A program made the position numbers and the translations under genes. A model generated the notes under the pieces. That model made no database searches. It was not told the origin of the DNA and saw nothing but the letters and a program-made list of their open reading frames with translations. From the NCBI GenBank assembly GCA_017405875.1, contig JAFQZM010000017.1, positions 1 through 64,000 of the forward strand: DNA of 64,000 nucleotides. Direction: 5' to 3'. This DNA comes from a bacterium (GTDB taxonomy: Bacteria; UBP6; UBA1177). The number at the start of each line of letters is the position of its first letter. Position 1 is the stretch's first letter. This document shows positions 24,220 through 32,300 of this stretch, one piece after another.

Positions 24220-24879
24220 CTATTTTGAAATATTTTTCGCATTTCTTACAAGTTCGCTTCTTTCCGCAGCCGGTTTGCCGAAGAAATACGATCCCATGAC
24301 GGCGATATCGGCTCCTGCTTTGATTATTTCAGGCAGAGTCTTTGCGTTTACGCCGCCGTCAACTGAAATTTCGTAGTTGAAACCGCATTTTTTTCTGATC
24401 TCAGCCGCTTTCCTGATCTTTTCAGAAGCACTTTTGATGTATTCCTGACCGCCGAAACCGGGGTTTACGCTCATCACGAGGAACAGGTCGCACAAATCGC
24501 CGACATAGGGAAGAAAATCGATCGGCGTGTGCGGATTTACCGAAATTCCGGCTTTAAGCCCGAGCTTTTTGATGAATTGAAGGGTGCGGTGAAGATGCTG
24601 CTCCGTCTCGGCATGGACTGTTATCATTTCGCATCCGGCGTCGGCAAACTGCGGAATGAACTGCGTCGGGTTCGATATCATGAGATGCGCGTCAAAAGGA
24701 AGTTTCACGAGAGGTCTTATCTGCTTCACTATCATCGGTCCGAATGTGATGTTCGGAACGAAATGCCCGTCCATAATGTCGAGGTGAACTAAGTCTGCGC
24801 CGCTTGTTTCGATCGACTTTATCTCGTCGGCAAGTTTCAAGAAATCGGCTGAAAGGATCGAAGGAGCGATTTTGATCAT
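24220..24879 (-). CDS. rpe: Ribulose-phosphate 3-epimerase
   Basis: A 219-residue TIM-barrel enzyme interconverting ribulose 5-phosphate and xylulose 5-phosphate. Visible motifs: APSILSADFLKLADEI, VHLDIMDGHFVPNITFG (metal ligands His and Asp), MSVNPGFGGQEYI and the second catalytic Asp in ISVDGGVNAKT. It overlaps the rsmB stop by four bases and precedes nadC by nine, so the three are most likely one transcript. Confidence 0.97.
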   Translation of the reverse strand: MIKIAPSILSADFLKLADEIKSIETSGADLVHLDIMDGHFVPNITFGPMIVKQIRPLVKLPFDAHLMISNPTQFIPQFADAGCEMITVHAETEQHLHRTLQFIKKLGLKAGISVNPHTPIDFLPYVGDLCDLFLVMSVNPGFGGQEYIKSASEKIRKAAEIRKKCGFNYEISVDGGVNAKTLPEIIKAGADIAVMGSYFFGKPAAERSELVRNAKNISK

Positions 24880-26189
24880 TTTATTTTCCTCATTCTGCAG
24901 ATGAAAAATATGTCTCTGTTGTCGTCGGGTTCTTTGACTGTAAAATACGATTTCTCCACGGTAAATTCAGGGTGATGTGCGGAGAAACGCTTGATCTGCT
25001 CCAATGTTTCCTCTTTCGTGAAGGTGCAGACGGAAAAAACGAGGATTCCGTCTTTTTTCAGATATTTTCCCGCTCTTTCGAGTATTTTTCCCGAAACTGC
25101 CGCCATTTTTACCGGGTCGTTATCGTTTTTTATCCACTTTATTTCGGGGTGGCGCCTTATTGTTCCGAGTGCGCTGCACGGTGCGTCAAGGAGAACTCTG
25201 TCGTATTTCCCGTGCCATTCGGGGTTGTCTTTCGTAGCATCGTGGAGTTTCATTTCGATATTTTTCTTGCCGTGCTGGATGATTACGTCGGCGAGAAGAT
25301 TGAGGCGGTTTCCGTTGACATCCGCCGCCGTGACGAAGCCTTCATCTCCTGTCAGATACGATGCAAAAAGGGTTTTGCCGCCCGGAGCTGCGCACATATC
25401 CAGAATTTTGTCGCCCGGTTTGATATCCATTTCAAGGACTGAAAGCTGCGAAGATTCATCCTGAATAAAAATGTTGTCGAAGCCTTTCAGCATCGAGAAG
25501 TTGACAGCTTTGTTCGTGCAGATTCCGTAGGGACTGAGTTTTGCAGCTTCTGCCGTTGCCCCCTTCGAAACGAGCTTTTCGATGATCTGCTGGCGCAAAT
25601 TTTCGTCGCCTTCGATTCTGAGTGTGATCCCGAGCGGTTTGTTCACGATCTGCAGGTATTCTTCGACATCCTGTCCGACGGTCTCTGCCTGCGCTTTTAT
25701 TCTGTCATAAAGCCACTGCGGTACAGAATAATAGGTCTGAAGAAACTCGTCGTGTCTTTCGCCGAAATCGGCTTCCATGTTTTCGCGCGTCGGATTTGTG
25801 CGGAGGATTTCGCGCAGAATGAAGTTTACGAATCCTGCTGTTTTTTCGTTTCCGCAGCGCTTTGCAAGTTCCGCAGCTTCGAAAACTATCGTTGCCGCCT
25901 CGCGGTTCGACATGAAAAGAATCTGATAGAGCGAAACTCTGATGAGTGCAAGCAGCTCCTTATCCATCCGTTTGAGCGGCTTTTTGAACACTTTCAGGAT
26001 CCAGAAATCGAGGTGGCTCAAATGCCGCACCGTGCCGTAGACAAGCTCCGTGATGAAGCGGCGCTTCGGAAAATCGAAAGCCGAAAGGCTGTCATTCAAA
26101 AGTTCGTTTACGAAAAACGACTGGTCGAGAACATCCTGAATCAGCGAACTCGCAACGAGCCGCGGATCTTTTGTTTTTCTGCTGCTCAC
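24876..26189 (-). CDS. rsmB: 16S rRNA (cytosine-5)-methyltransferase RsmB
   Basis: A 437-residue SAM-dependent enzyme that methylates 16S rRNA C967. The N-terminal ~130 residues form a NusB-like domain (SLIQDVLDQSFFVNELLN, KRRFITELVYGTVRHLSHLD). The C-terminal Rossmann domain carries DMCAAPGGKTLFASYL, the nucleophile/helper Cys motifs DAPCSALGTIRRHPEIKW and FSVCTFTKEE. GTG start at 26189, preceded by AGGAGGAGAC. The next gene downstream, rpe, overlaps by four bases. Confidence 0.95.
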   Translation of the reverse strand: MSSRKTKDPRLVASSLIQDVLDQSFFVNELLNDSLSAFDFPKRRFITELVYGTVRHLSHLDFWILKVFKKPLKRMDKELLALIRVSLYQILFMSNREAATIVFEAAELAKRCGNEKTAGFVNFILREILRTNPTRENMEADFGERHDEFLQTYYSVPQWLYDRIKAQAETVGQDVEEYLQIVNKPLGITLRIEGDENLRQQIIEKLVSKGATAEAAKLSPYGICTNKAVNFSMLKGFDNIFIQDESSQLSVLEMDIKPGDKILDMCAAPGGKTLFASYLTGDEGFVTAADVNGNRLNLLADVIIQHGKKNIEMKLHDATKDNPEWHGKYDRVLLDAPCSALGTIRRHPEIKWIKNDNDPVKMAAVSGKILERAGKYLKKDGILVFSVCTFTKEETLEQIKRFSAHHPEFTVEKSYFTVKEPDDNRDIFFICRMRKIK

Positions 26190-26267
26190 GTCTCCTCCTG
26201 AGAAAAATCCGCCGCTTTATAGCACACTTGAATAAAATGGGAAAGAAATCGGGATCAAGAATTCGAC

Positions 26268-26326
26268 CGCCGCTTTCGATATTTCGAGATTTCGATAATT
26301 CGATATATCGACAAAATTCAGCGGCG
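26268..26326. repeat. Intergenic tandem 8-mer array with inverted GC arms
   Basis: Five consecutive 8-bp units (ttcgatat, ttcgagat, ttcgataa, ttcgatat, atcgacaa) run 26275-26314, between inverted arms CGCCGCT (26268-26274) and AGCGGCG (26320-26326). The element begins 18 bases 3' of the stop of the minus-strand lipoprotein at 26345. It contains no ORF and no T-tract. Its plan matches the element at 13165-13236. Confidence 0.75.
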
Positions 26327-26344
26327 TCTGAAAAGAACGAAATT

Positions 26345-27598
26345 TTATTCTTTTTCGTTGATGACTGCGATCGCGTCAAGGTCGAAACCGGCACTTATTG
26401 CTCCTGTCGGATAAGGATCGTAAATCGGATCTCCGATTGAATCAAACTGCGATCCGTCACCGATAACGTCAACGATTTTAACGTGGGTGATTGCATTGAG
26501 ATCTACTGTTCCGTCTTCAACTTCAGGTTTTCCTTCAAGGTCTGCAAGGTCGAACATATTACCTTTGCCCTGTTTGAATTTTCCTGCGAATCCCCAGATC
26601 AGGCTGGCATCGTGCGAACCTGTTCCACCGATTTTTTCAAGTCCCAGATAGAAATGGTCAAATGCGACGAAATGTTCACCGTCGCTGCTGACTTCAACTG
26701 TTCCGAGCTCAAGGAAACCGTCATTAAAGCTGTTTTCGAAAACTGCAAAATCACCGCCGGCACCGTCTGTTATCGGTTTTGCGAAAGTAAGAACTATGCT
26801 GCCGCCGTCACCTAAAACTACAACATCGTAGGAATCGCCTTTAGCTTTTCCGAGAGCCTTTTCGGGAGTCTGCCACTCTTCAGTGACGCCTTCGCCGACA
26901 ATGTAGTTTTCGTATCCGGTTGCCCATGCAACGATTTTTGTATCGTCTTTGTCTATCGGTTCTTCAACGACTTCGATAAGTTCGCTCCATGGATTGTCGT
27001 TGCAGCCTTTGTCGGTAAGGTCGGTTCTGTCTGCTGTAGTTGCAGCAATGGCCTCTTCTTTTGTTTCTGCGTTGAAAGCGATCTGACAGTAATAAATTTT
27101 TCCTTCTTTTATAGTGTAGTCAAATCTGCTCCATTTCTCTTTGTAGAAGGCTTTTTCAGCATCGTTTTGAGCTATTATGAAATCGTTTTCGCTATCGGCA
27201 TACTTAATGTGGAAAAGAGAATCGCCGTGTTCGGAAGGCTGAAACCATGCAGTCCGGGAGATGATGTGACTGTAACCCCATGCATCATGGTATCTTCCGA
27301 TGATTTCGTGGGTTCCGACAGGTTCTTCAGTCGGTTCAGTCGTTGGCTCAGTAGTCGGTTCAGTCGTTGGCTCAGTAGTTGGTTCAGTAGTCGGCTCGGT
27401 TGTCGGTTCATTCGTTGGTTCAGTAGTCGGTTCGGTTGTCGGTTCAGTCGTTGGTTCGGTGGTCGGTTCAGTCGTTGGTTCGGTTGTCGGCTCACTTGTA
27501 GGTTCAGTAGTCGGCTCAGGGTCGTTGTTGCTGCTGCCGCCGCACGATACGAGAAACAAAAGTGTGAAAATAAGGGCAAAAACAAAAAATTTTTTCAT
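26345..27598 (-). CDS. Lipoprotein: TEPT stalk, one unrecognised ~110-aa domain, C-terminal surface-protein beta domain
   Basis: A 417-residue lipoprotein (ATG 27598 with GGAG upstream; a TTG four codons earlier is rejected). Lipobox LVSC (Cys19), then about 16 EPT-containing tetrapeptides. Residues about 92-200 hold a domain shared with the upstream lipoprotein ([46 protein letters not shown]). The C-terminal ~200 residues contain [41 protein letters not shown] and [12 protein letters not shown]. That pattern recalls cell-surface proteins I associate with vitamin B12 uptake loci in Bacteroidota, a recollection that needs a search. It lies 77 bases after the riboswitch-led lipoprotein gene and may share its transcript. 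Function not established. Confidence 0.75.
   Translation of the reverse strand: MKKFFVFALIFTLLFLVSCGGSSNNDPEPTTEPTSEPTTEPTTEPTTEPTTEPTTEPTTEPTNEPTTEPTTEPTTEPTTEPTTEPTTEPTEEPVGTHEIIGRYHDAWGYSHIISRTAWFQPSEHGDSLFHIKYADSENDFIIAQNDAEKAFYKEKWSRFDYTIKEGKIYYCQIAFNAETKEEAIAATTADRTDLTDKGCNDNPWSELIEVVEEPIDKDDTKIVAWATGYENYIVGEGVTEEWQTPEKALGKAKGDSYDVVVLGDGGSIVLTFAKPITDGAGGDFAVFENSFNDGFLELGTVEVSSDGEHFVAFDHFYLGLEKIGGTGSHDASLIWGFAGKFKQGKGNMFDLADLEGKPEVEDGTVDLNAITHVKIVDVIGDGSQFDSIGDPIYDPYPTGAISAGFDLDAIAVINEKE
27320..27521 (-). repeat. TEPT-coding 12-bp tandem repeat, array 1
   Basis: About 16 in-frame 12-bp units encode (TTEP)n with occasional Ser, Asn or Glu substitutions. On the plus strand they read as variants of ggttcagtcgtt. 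Unit length is a multiple of three, so expansion or contraction changes stalk length and not frame. Confidence 0.9.
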
Positions 27599-27675
27599 TT
27601 TTATCTCCAAAAATCTTAGGAATTAGCAAAAGCCAAAATTGAAATCCTTATGGTTTAGAAAGATTTTTGATGCAG

Positions 27676-28608
27676 TTATTTCGCTGTCAGCTTTGTCCAA
27701 GCGTAACCGCCGCAACCCGAAGTTGCCGGATCGGTTTTGTCTGCAGCCGCAGTAGCGAGAGCCGCTTCTTCGCTTTCTGCATCGTAAGAAGTCTGGCAGT
27801 AGTAAAGAACGCTATCTTTTTCGGTGTAGTCGAATCTGCTCCAAAGTTCAGGGTTGTACTCATTTTCTTTGTCATTCTGCGCGATGATGAAATCGTTTTC
27901 GTTGTCATACTTTGAGATGTGGAAAACCGATTTGCCGTAGGAAGATTCCATAGTCCATTCGGTTGCCGTAATGACGTATGCGGTTTCATAATCATCAGTA
28001 TAGTTTCCCATAATTTCGGTCGGTTCGTTGAGTTTTGTCCACGGATAATCGCCGCAACCCGAAGTTGCCGGATCGGTTTTGTCTGCAGCCGCAGTAGCGA
28101 GAGCCGCTTCTTCACTTTCTGCATCAAAAGCAGTTTGGCAGTAGTAAAGGTCGCCGTCTTTTTCGGTGTAGTCGAATCTGCTCCAAAGTTCAGGGTTGTA
28201 CTCATTTTCTTTGTCGTTCTGCGCAATCACGAAATCCTGTTCGTTGTCATACTGTAAAATGTGGAAAACTGATTTGCTGTAAGAAGATTCCATGCTCCAG
28301 TCAGTTTCGGAAATAACGTTGAAAGTTCCCCAATCATCCAGATAGCTTCCGATGATTTCAAGCGGTTCTTCAGTGGGTTCATCGGTTGGTTCAGTCGTTG
28401 GTTCTGTTGTCGGTTCGGTCGTTGGTTCGGTCGTTGGTTCGGTCGTTGGTTCTGTTGTTGGTTCAGTCGTCGGCTCTGTTGTTGGTTCAGTCGTCGGCTC
28501 TGTTGTAGGTTCAGTCGTAGGATCAGTGTTCTCATTGCTGCTGCCGCCGCACGATACTGCGAAAATCAATACAAAAACAATAACAAGAAAGGATAAGGTT
28601 TTTTTCAT
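27676..28608 (-). CDS. Cobalamin-riboswitch-led lipoprotein with two copies of an unrecognised ~114-aa domain
   Basis: A 310-residue lipoprotein (ATG 28608, GGAGG seven bases upstream; in-frame ATGs five and four codons earlier overlap the RBS). Lipobox AVSC (Cys20), about 12 EPT tetrapeptides to residue 83, then two tandem domains at about 84-195 and 198-310. Shared pattern: EI.G.Y.DD, W.MESSY.KSVFHI..YDNE.DF, IAQNDKENEYNPELWSRF, DYTEKD..LYYCQ, ATAAADKTDPATSGCG and W.KL. Two conserved Cys and many aromatics per domain. The copies are nearly identical over long DNA stretches at a spacing of 342 bp, pointing to recent duplication. A cobalamin riboswitch and promoter lie directly upstream, so it should be repressed by B12. 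A surface corrinoid-binding role is inferred, not shown. Confidence 0.8.
   Translation of the reverse strand: MKKTLSFLVIVFVLIFAVSCGGSSNENTDPTTEPTTEPTTEPTTEPTTEPTTEPTTEPTTEPTTEPTTEPTTEPTDEPTEEPLEIIGSYLDDWGTFNVISETDWSMESSYSKSVFHILQYDNEQDFVIAQNDKENEYNPELWSRFDYTEKDGDLYYCQTAFDAESEEAALATAAADKTDPATSGCGDYPWTKLNEPTEIMGNYTDDYETAYVITATEWTMESSYGKSVFHISKYDNENDFIIAQNDKENEYNPELWSRFDYTEKDSVLYYCQTSYDAESEEAALATAAADKTDPATSGCGGYAWTKLTAK
27711..28226 (-). repeat. Recent 342-bp internal duplication of the lipoprotein domain
   Basis: The plus-strand stretch starting cgcaacccgaagttgccgg at 27711 recurs from 28053 with an exact offset of 342 bases (114 codons). About 60 bases around this point are identical, as are later blocks such as gtcgaatctgctccaaag. 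This indicates recent duplication or gene conversion between the two domains. Confidence 0.85.
28362..28525 (-). repeat. TEPT-coding 12-bp tandem repeat, array 2
   Basis: About 12 in-frame 12-bp units (plus strand ggttcggtcgtt and close variants) encode the TTEP stalk of the riboswitch-led lipoprotein. Many adjacent units are identical at the DNA level. Confidence 0.9.
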
Positions 28609-28642
28609 TTTCTCCTCCATCATTTGGAAAGTGAATAAATAC

Positions 28643-28680
28643 GGAAAAATTGTGCAAACCTTTTGAATCGCAATTTTTCC
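28643..28680 (-). promoter_or_regulatory. Hairpin downstream of the cobalamin aptamer (possible expression platform)
   Basis: Perfect 10-bp inverted repeat GGAAAAATTG (28643-28652) and CAATTTTTCC (28671-28680) with an 18-base loop, placed between aptamer and ribosome binding site. It is not followed by a T-tract on the minus strand, so translational or alternative-fold control is as likely as termination. Confidence 0.45.
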
Positions 28681-28792
28681 CTCCTCGGGGTACTCATTAC
28701 TGACTTGAGTCTGCGTATCCGGCTTGGCTTGAAGCTACACGGTTGCGGGACAGCATCGGATTTGCACCGATTTCCGCAGGAAACAAATCGCG
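28681..28792 (-). ncRNA. Cobalamin (B12) riboswitch aptamer
   Basis: On the minus strand the leader contains the conserved core in order: GGAAATCGGTGCAAATCCGA (P5/L5 region), TGCTGTCCCGCAACCGTG (P6 region), then a short connection and AAGCCGGATACGC, matching the B12-box. ACTC and GAGT around position 28710 could form P13. Conserved strings match the cobalamin family (compare E. coli btuB: GGTG.AA.TC, CCGCA.C.GT, AAGCC.GAA.AC). The connection between P6 and P3 is short, so this is a compact variant; ligand form (adenosyl or methyl/hydroxo) cannot be decided. It lies between a strong promoter and the lipoprotein gene at 27676-28608. Confidence 0.88.
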
Positions 28793-28797
28793 GCGGC

Positions 28798-28826
28798 AAT
28801 ATAGATTGTTAAAAACGCGATGTCAA
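28798..28826 (-). promoter_or_regulatory. Predicted sigma-70 promoter of the riboswitch transcript
   Basis: On the minus strand TTGACA (28821-28826) and TATATT (28798-28803) are 17 bases apart. The predicted start at about 28790 leaves the cobalamin aptamer at the very 5' end of the transcript. Confidence 0.85.
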
Positions 28827-28851
28827 CTATAAGTTTGTGAAGTTGAAAGAA

Positions 28852-29883
28852 TCAGTAATAAATTTTTCCGTTCTTTCCGTAAATTACCCTCGTTCCGTCT
28901 GCACCTGGAAGGTAAACGGCGTTGGAAAGGTCGTGGTCTGCCGTGAGCACTGCGCCGTCACCGGCAATGAGATTCGGTCCGAGAACGATTTCGCTGCTTT
29001 TTTCGATTTCGCAGTTGTTGCCTATAACTATCGGCGGTTCCTGCTTGATAGGCGGGAAGTTGAGTTTTTTGCCGAGCGCTACGAAGAAGTCTTCGTTTTT
29101 ACTGCCTGCGAAATCTTCATATTTCGTGTGGTAGTAGTCGCCGAAAATATCGGTGTCGTCAAAGAATTTGAGCGGAAGAGTGCGCAGAAGTTCGAACGAA
29201 CAGTCAAGATATCCGTCCGGCGTTCCCATATCCCACCAGTTTCCTTTGATGTAAAAGGCGTTGAGGTTTCTTCTCGACTTTATTGCCCTCTTGTAGACAT
29301 AGCTTGTGATCGAAACAAAGCACCCTTTCGGGATAAATTCAAGGAGCTGCGGATTTATGACATGAATGCCGGTGAAAAGCGCATTTCCTTCAGGGATCGT
29401 GTCGTAAATCGATTCGTTGAGCATTCTCACAATCTTGTTCCCGTCGACGCGGATGACAGCGCGCGGGTCTTTCTGCGATGCCGGAAGTATTCCGAGAGTG
29501 GCTAAAGAATCAGAGTGGTTGTGGCTTTCGATCATCTTGTCTAAGTCGAAATTGAAAATCGTGTCGGAATTTATGACAACGAAAGGCTCTTTTTTTACGA
29601 AAGGCTCCATTGAAGCTATTGCGCCGCCGGTTCCAAGAATTTCCTGTTCCGGCAGATATTCGATGCTTACGCCGTATTTGCTGCCGTTGCCGAGAGCTTT
29701 TGCGATTTTTTCACCGTGGGAATGAAGGTTTATGTAGATTTCCTTTATCCCGTAGTGCTTCAGAAAATAGATGTTGTATTCGATCGTCGGACGGTTCAGA
29801 ACCGGAATGAGCGGTTTCGGAATAGTGTCTGTTATCGGAGCCATTCTGGTTCCGAAACCTGCGGCTAAAATAAGGGCTTTCAC
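28852..29883 (-). CDS. Sugar-1-phosphate nucleotidyltransferase (MurU-like)
   Basis: A 343-residue enzyme. The N-terminal Rossmann domain has the nucleotide-binding signature ALILAAGFGTRMAPITDT.PKPLIPV, then INLHSH, ILGTGGAI and VINSDTIF; a C-terminal left-handed helix-like region contains VIGNNCEIEKSSEIVLG and DHDLSNAVYLPG. It starts at GTG 29883, overlapping the upstream kinase stop (GTGA). The kinase next door is AmgK-like, and AmgK-MurU pairs turn MurNAc into UDP-MurNAc in a cell-wall recycling bypass. MurU itself usually lacks the C-terminal hexapeptide part, so other nucleotide-sugar products remain possible. Confidence 0.8.
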   Translation of the reverse strand: MKALILAAGFGTRMAPITDTIPKPLIPVLNRPTIEYNIYFLKHYGIKEIYINLHSHGEKIAKALGNGSKYGVSIEYLPEQEILGTGGAIASMEPFVKKEPFVVINSDTIFNFDLDKMIESHNHSDSLATLGILPASQKDPRAVIRVDGNKIVRMLNESIYDTIPEGNALFTGIHVINPQLLEFIPKGCFVSITSYVYKRAIKSRRNLNAFYIKGNWWDMGTPDGYLDCSFELLRTLPLKFFDDTDIFGDYYHTKYEDFAGSKNEDFFVALGKKLNFPPIKQEPPIVIGNNCEIEKSSEIVLGPNLIAGDGAVLTADHDLSNAVYLPGADGTRVIYGKNGKIYY

Positions 29884-30923
29884 TTTGATCTCCCGTTGTC
29901 AAATTCAGGAATAAAGGGTGCCAGAAGCTCTAAAATCTTGTCGAGTTCGAGCTTTATAAGGGCATCTTTCACGTAGCCGAGAGTCGGCAGAATGTATGGC
30001 ACGAACCATTCTTTGCCTTTGACCTGATTGAGATAGACGAATCTTCCTGCATCTTTCATCTTGCGCTGAAGTGTCTGGATGTAGAAAGCGTGTTCGAAAG
30101 TTTCGTAGTCGTTGAAGACTTCGTGCATGACGCTGTTCGTGTTCCAGAAATAGGAAAGAAGCGAAGAAAGTTCCTCTGCCGAAAGTGTGACGTAAGAATC
30201 GCGCAGCAGCGAAACAAGGTCGTAAACCGCAGGCGCCATCAGCGCATCCTGAAAGTCTATGAGATATTTTTTATCGTCTTTGACCATGATGTTTTTCGAC
30301 TGAAAATCCCTGTGCGAAAAGAAATAGGGGAGAGTGTAGAGCTCTTTCGAAATTTTCGTGCAGTATTTTTCAAGTTTCGGCCAAAGATTTTTGTAAGGAA
30401 TGTGGTAAACCCTTTTGGCGATCATGTATTCGTAAAAATGGTAGAACTCGTCCATGAAAAGTTTGGTCGTGAATTTTCTCTTGTCTGCCGGAGTGTCGAA
30501 TTTCGTGCGGTCGTAAAGTTTTTTCTGCGTGTCTGTGAGCAGATCGAGTGCGTCTTTGATGTATTTGAACTTGTTCTTTCTGTCGTTTTCGATGAGTTTG
30601 AAAAGTGTGGTGTCTCCCAGATCCTCGAGAAGCATCGCCTTCTGTTCCGGAATGACGGCAAGTATTTTCGGCACGTTCACGCCGAGACCGTTCAGAAAGT
30701 CGCGGATCGCCATGAAATCGGTGAATGAATCACCGCGCCCGAATTCGCCGGGTTTGATATTTGCGACTTTCATCATGACGACGGTCGTGTTTTCAAAGTG
30801 TATCCTGCAGTATGATCTGCCGGAAGCGTCACCGAAAAGCGGTTCGACAAAAAAATCGAGGACTTTTCTTCCTTTGTAAAGATTAAGAAGCTGATAAGCC
30901 AGAAAATCGGTTTCGTAGTTCAT
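29880..30923 (-). CDS. Aminoglycoside-phosphotransferase-fold sugar kinase (AmgK-like)
   Basis: A 347-residue cytosolic kinase. Characteristic AmgK-like motifs: PLFGDASGRSYCRI, AMLLEDLGDTTLFKLI, catalytic loop FFSHRDFQSKNIMV and metal-binding LIDFQDALMAPAVYDLVSLLRD. AmgK phosphorylates the anomeric hydroxyl of MurNAc and GlcNAc. The ATG overlaps the preceding gene by one base (TAATG), and the MurU-like gene overlaps its stop by four bases, so the pair is translationally coupled, which supports the recycling assignment. Confidence 0.85.
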   Translation of the reverse strand: MNYETDFLAYQLLNLYKGRKVLDFFVEPLFGDASGRSYCRIHFENTTVVMMKVANIKPGEFGRGDSFTDFMAIRDFLNGLGVNVPKILAVIPEQKAMLLEDLGDTTLFKLIENDRKNKFKYIKDALDLLTDTQKKLYDRTKFDTPADKRKFTTKLFMDEFYHFYEYMIAKRVYHIPYKNLWPKLEKYCTKISKELYTLPYFFSHRDFQSKNIMVKDDKKYLIDFQDALMAPAVYDLVSLLRDSYVTLSAEELSSLLSYFWNTNSVMHEVFNDYETFEHAFYIQTLQRKMKDAGRFVYLNQVKGKEWFVPYILPTLGYVKDALIKLELDKILELLAPFIPEFDNGRSK

Positions 30924-31534
30924 TATTTTGTCTCCAGCTGGTCGTAAAATTCATAAATTACCGAGAAAAAATAAGGGGTGATAAGCGCTCCCGCGATGAA
31001 TCCGAGCGGCATGAACAGTTGTGCGAGAAGAAACGCCAGAGCTGCGGAAGCGTAGAAAATCAGTGAAAACAGGAAAAGAGGAAGTCTGTAGCCGTTTCCT
31101 TCGCGAAGGCTGTCCCACATTGCATCGACGGCGAATCTCTGTTTGAGCGCCGTGATGAAAAATGTGAACATGAAAACGCTGAAAAGAGCGATCGAAGGAA
31201 TTACAGCGGCTGCCGCGCCGATAACGAGCAGCGGGAAAAGGAGTATCGAAATCAGAAAACCGTTTTTGAAGCAGCCTAAAAGAAGTCTTGCCGAAGAGAA
31301 AGTGTCGTTTTTCATCCCTTTTGAAGCGCAGACGACCGAATTTGCGAGGAGGATCATAAGAAAACCTTCAAAAATCAGAGTCAGGATCACTCCTGCCGTT
31401 ATACTGAAATGAAAGAATACCGGTGGAATTGCAATTGCCGCACCCCAGCCGATAAGTTTCGTGAAATTAGACTTGTACTGAATCCAAGCCTGTTCAAAAG
31501 CTCCTGTAAAATCAAGCCTTTCTGTTTTCCGCAT
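30923..31534 (-). CDS. Six-helix membrane protein of unknown function
   Basis: A 203-residue integral membrane protein starting at ATG 31534, with CGGAGG seven bases upstream (a start 15 codons earlier lacks a site). After a short basic N terminus (MRKTERLDFTGAFEQAW) there are about six hydrophobic segments separated by short loops, e.g. LIGWGAAIAIPPVFF and GFLISILLFPLLVIGAAAAVI. It resembles the DUF975/YciC-type small membrane proteins in layout, but I cannot assign it. It is the first gene of a coupled run with the AmgK-like kinase and MurU-like transferase, so a membrane role linked to sugar or muropeptide import is conceivable. Confidence 0.75.
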   Translation of the reverse strand: MRKTERLDFTGAFEQAWIQYKSNFTKLIGWGAAIAIPPVFFHFSITAGVILTLIFEGFLMILLANSVVCASKGMKNDTFSSARLLLGCFKNGFLISILLFPLLVIGAAAAVIPSIALFSVFMFTFFITALKQRFAVDAMWDSLREGNGYRLPLFLFSLIFYASAALAFLLAQLFMPLGFIAGALITPYFFSVIYEFYDQLETK

Positions 31535-31618
31535 TACTTCCTCCGGGCGAAAATGCAGCGCATAAAAAAACCAAAACATCCTATTCTATTGATTTTTTTT
31601 TATAAGGCAAAAAGAGTG

Positions 31619-32179
31619 TTATTCAGTGACTGCGGCTATATTTTTGAAGTTTGATCTGACGAGATCGATTTCTTTTTGGGAAAGTCCGGAAGTCATCTCT
31701 TTAAAAAAGGCTTCCCCTGCTTTTTTGTATGCCGCGGTTTTATTTTTGATATCCTGTTCGGAAGCGTCGTTCTGTTTGAGGATTTCGATTCTTTTCTGCA
31801 TGGTTTCATCGCTGATTTCGTTGAAAGCGAGGTAGCATTTCAATATTTTTTTCGATTTTTTCATGAAAATTTCGGGTTGCAGACCTTTGCTTTCAAGGTA
31901 TTCGTTGATTTCTTTTTTTCCGTCTTCGATAAGTTTGTAAGCCAGGCTCGGCTGGGCACCTGAAATTTGTTTGTCGTACTTCGAAGTTATCGCGTCGATC
32001 GTTTTTTTGTGTTCGATAAGAAGCATGATATCGGTCTGTGTTATCGTAAGATCGGGTGCTTTTTCTTCAGTTTCGACTTTTTTTTCTTCACTTCTTGAGC
32101 ATGAAAAGAAAAAAAGCGGCAAACTGCATAAAATCACGGCAAAAACTGCTTTGCCCAAGCAAAAACGAACTGAATTCAT
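31619..32179 (-). CDS. Helical lipoprotein of unknown function
   Basis: A 186-residue lipoprotein. The ATG at 32179 has CGGAGG seven bases upstream; earlier in-frame starts lack this. The signal ends at SLPLFFFSCSRS (lipobox Cys about 27). The mature part is charged and helical (KKTIDAITSKYDKQI, SDETMQKRIEILKQNDA, SQKEIDLVRSNFKNI) with no recognised catalytic motif. It stands alone between the membrane-kinase run and the lysine aminotransferase, on the same strand. Confidence 0.75.
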   Translation of the reverse strand: MNSVRFCLGKAVFAVILCSLPLFFFSCSRSEEKKVETEEKAPDLTITQTDIMLLIEHKKTIDAITSKYDKQISGAQPSLAYKLIEDGKKEINEYLESKGLQPEIFMKKSKKILKCYLAFNEISDETMQKRIEILKQNDASEQDIKNKTAAYKKAGEAFFKEMTSGLSQKEIDLVRSNFKNIAAVTE

Positions 32180-32249
32180 TGAACCTCCGAAAAAAAGTCC
32201 GGATATTTTATATGAAAAAGGCATAAAAACAAATTTTTGACCTGAGGGC

Positions 32250-32274
32250 AAAAAAAGAGCCGGACTGAGCCGGC
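32250..32274 (-). terminator. Rho-independent terminator after the lysine aminotransferase
   Basis: On the minus strand GCCGG-ctcagt-CCGGC is followed by TCTTTTTTT, ending about 50 bases past the aminotransferase stop. Confidence 0.75.
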
Positions 32275-32300
32275 CCTTTTGAGGTTATAATGGAGACAAC

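Noticed and set aside
27320-28525. Direct repeats resembling a CRISPR array
   Set aside because: Units are 12 bp, contiguous, in frame and without spacers; they encode the TEPT stalks.
28681-28792. Region first considered a tRNA or non-coding repeat near 28.7 kb
   Set aside because: No cloverleaf; the sequence instead follows the cobalamin riboswitch core on the minus strand.
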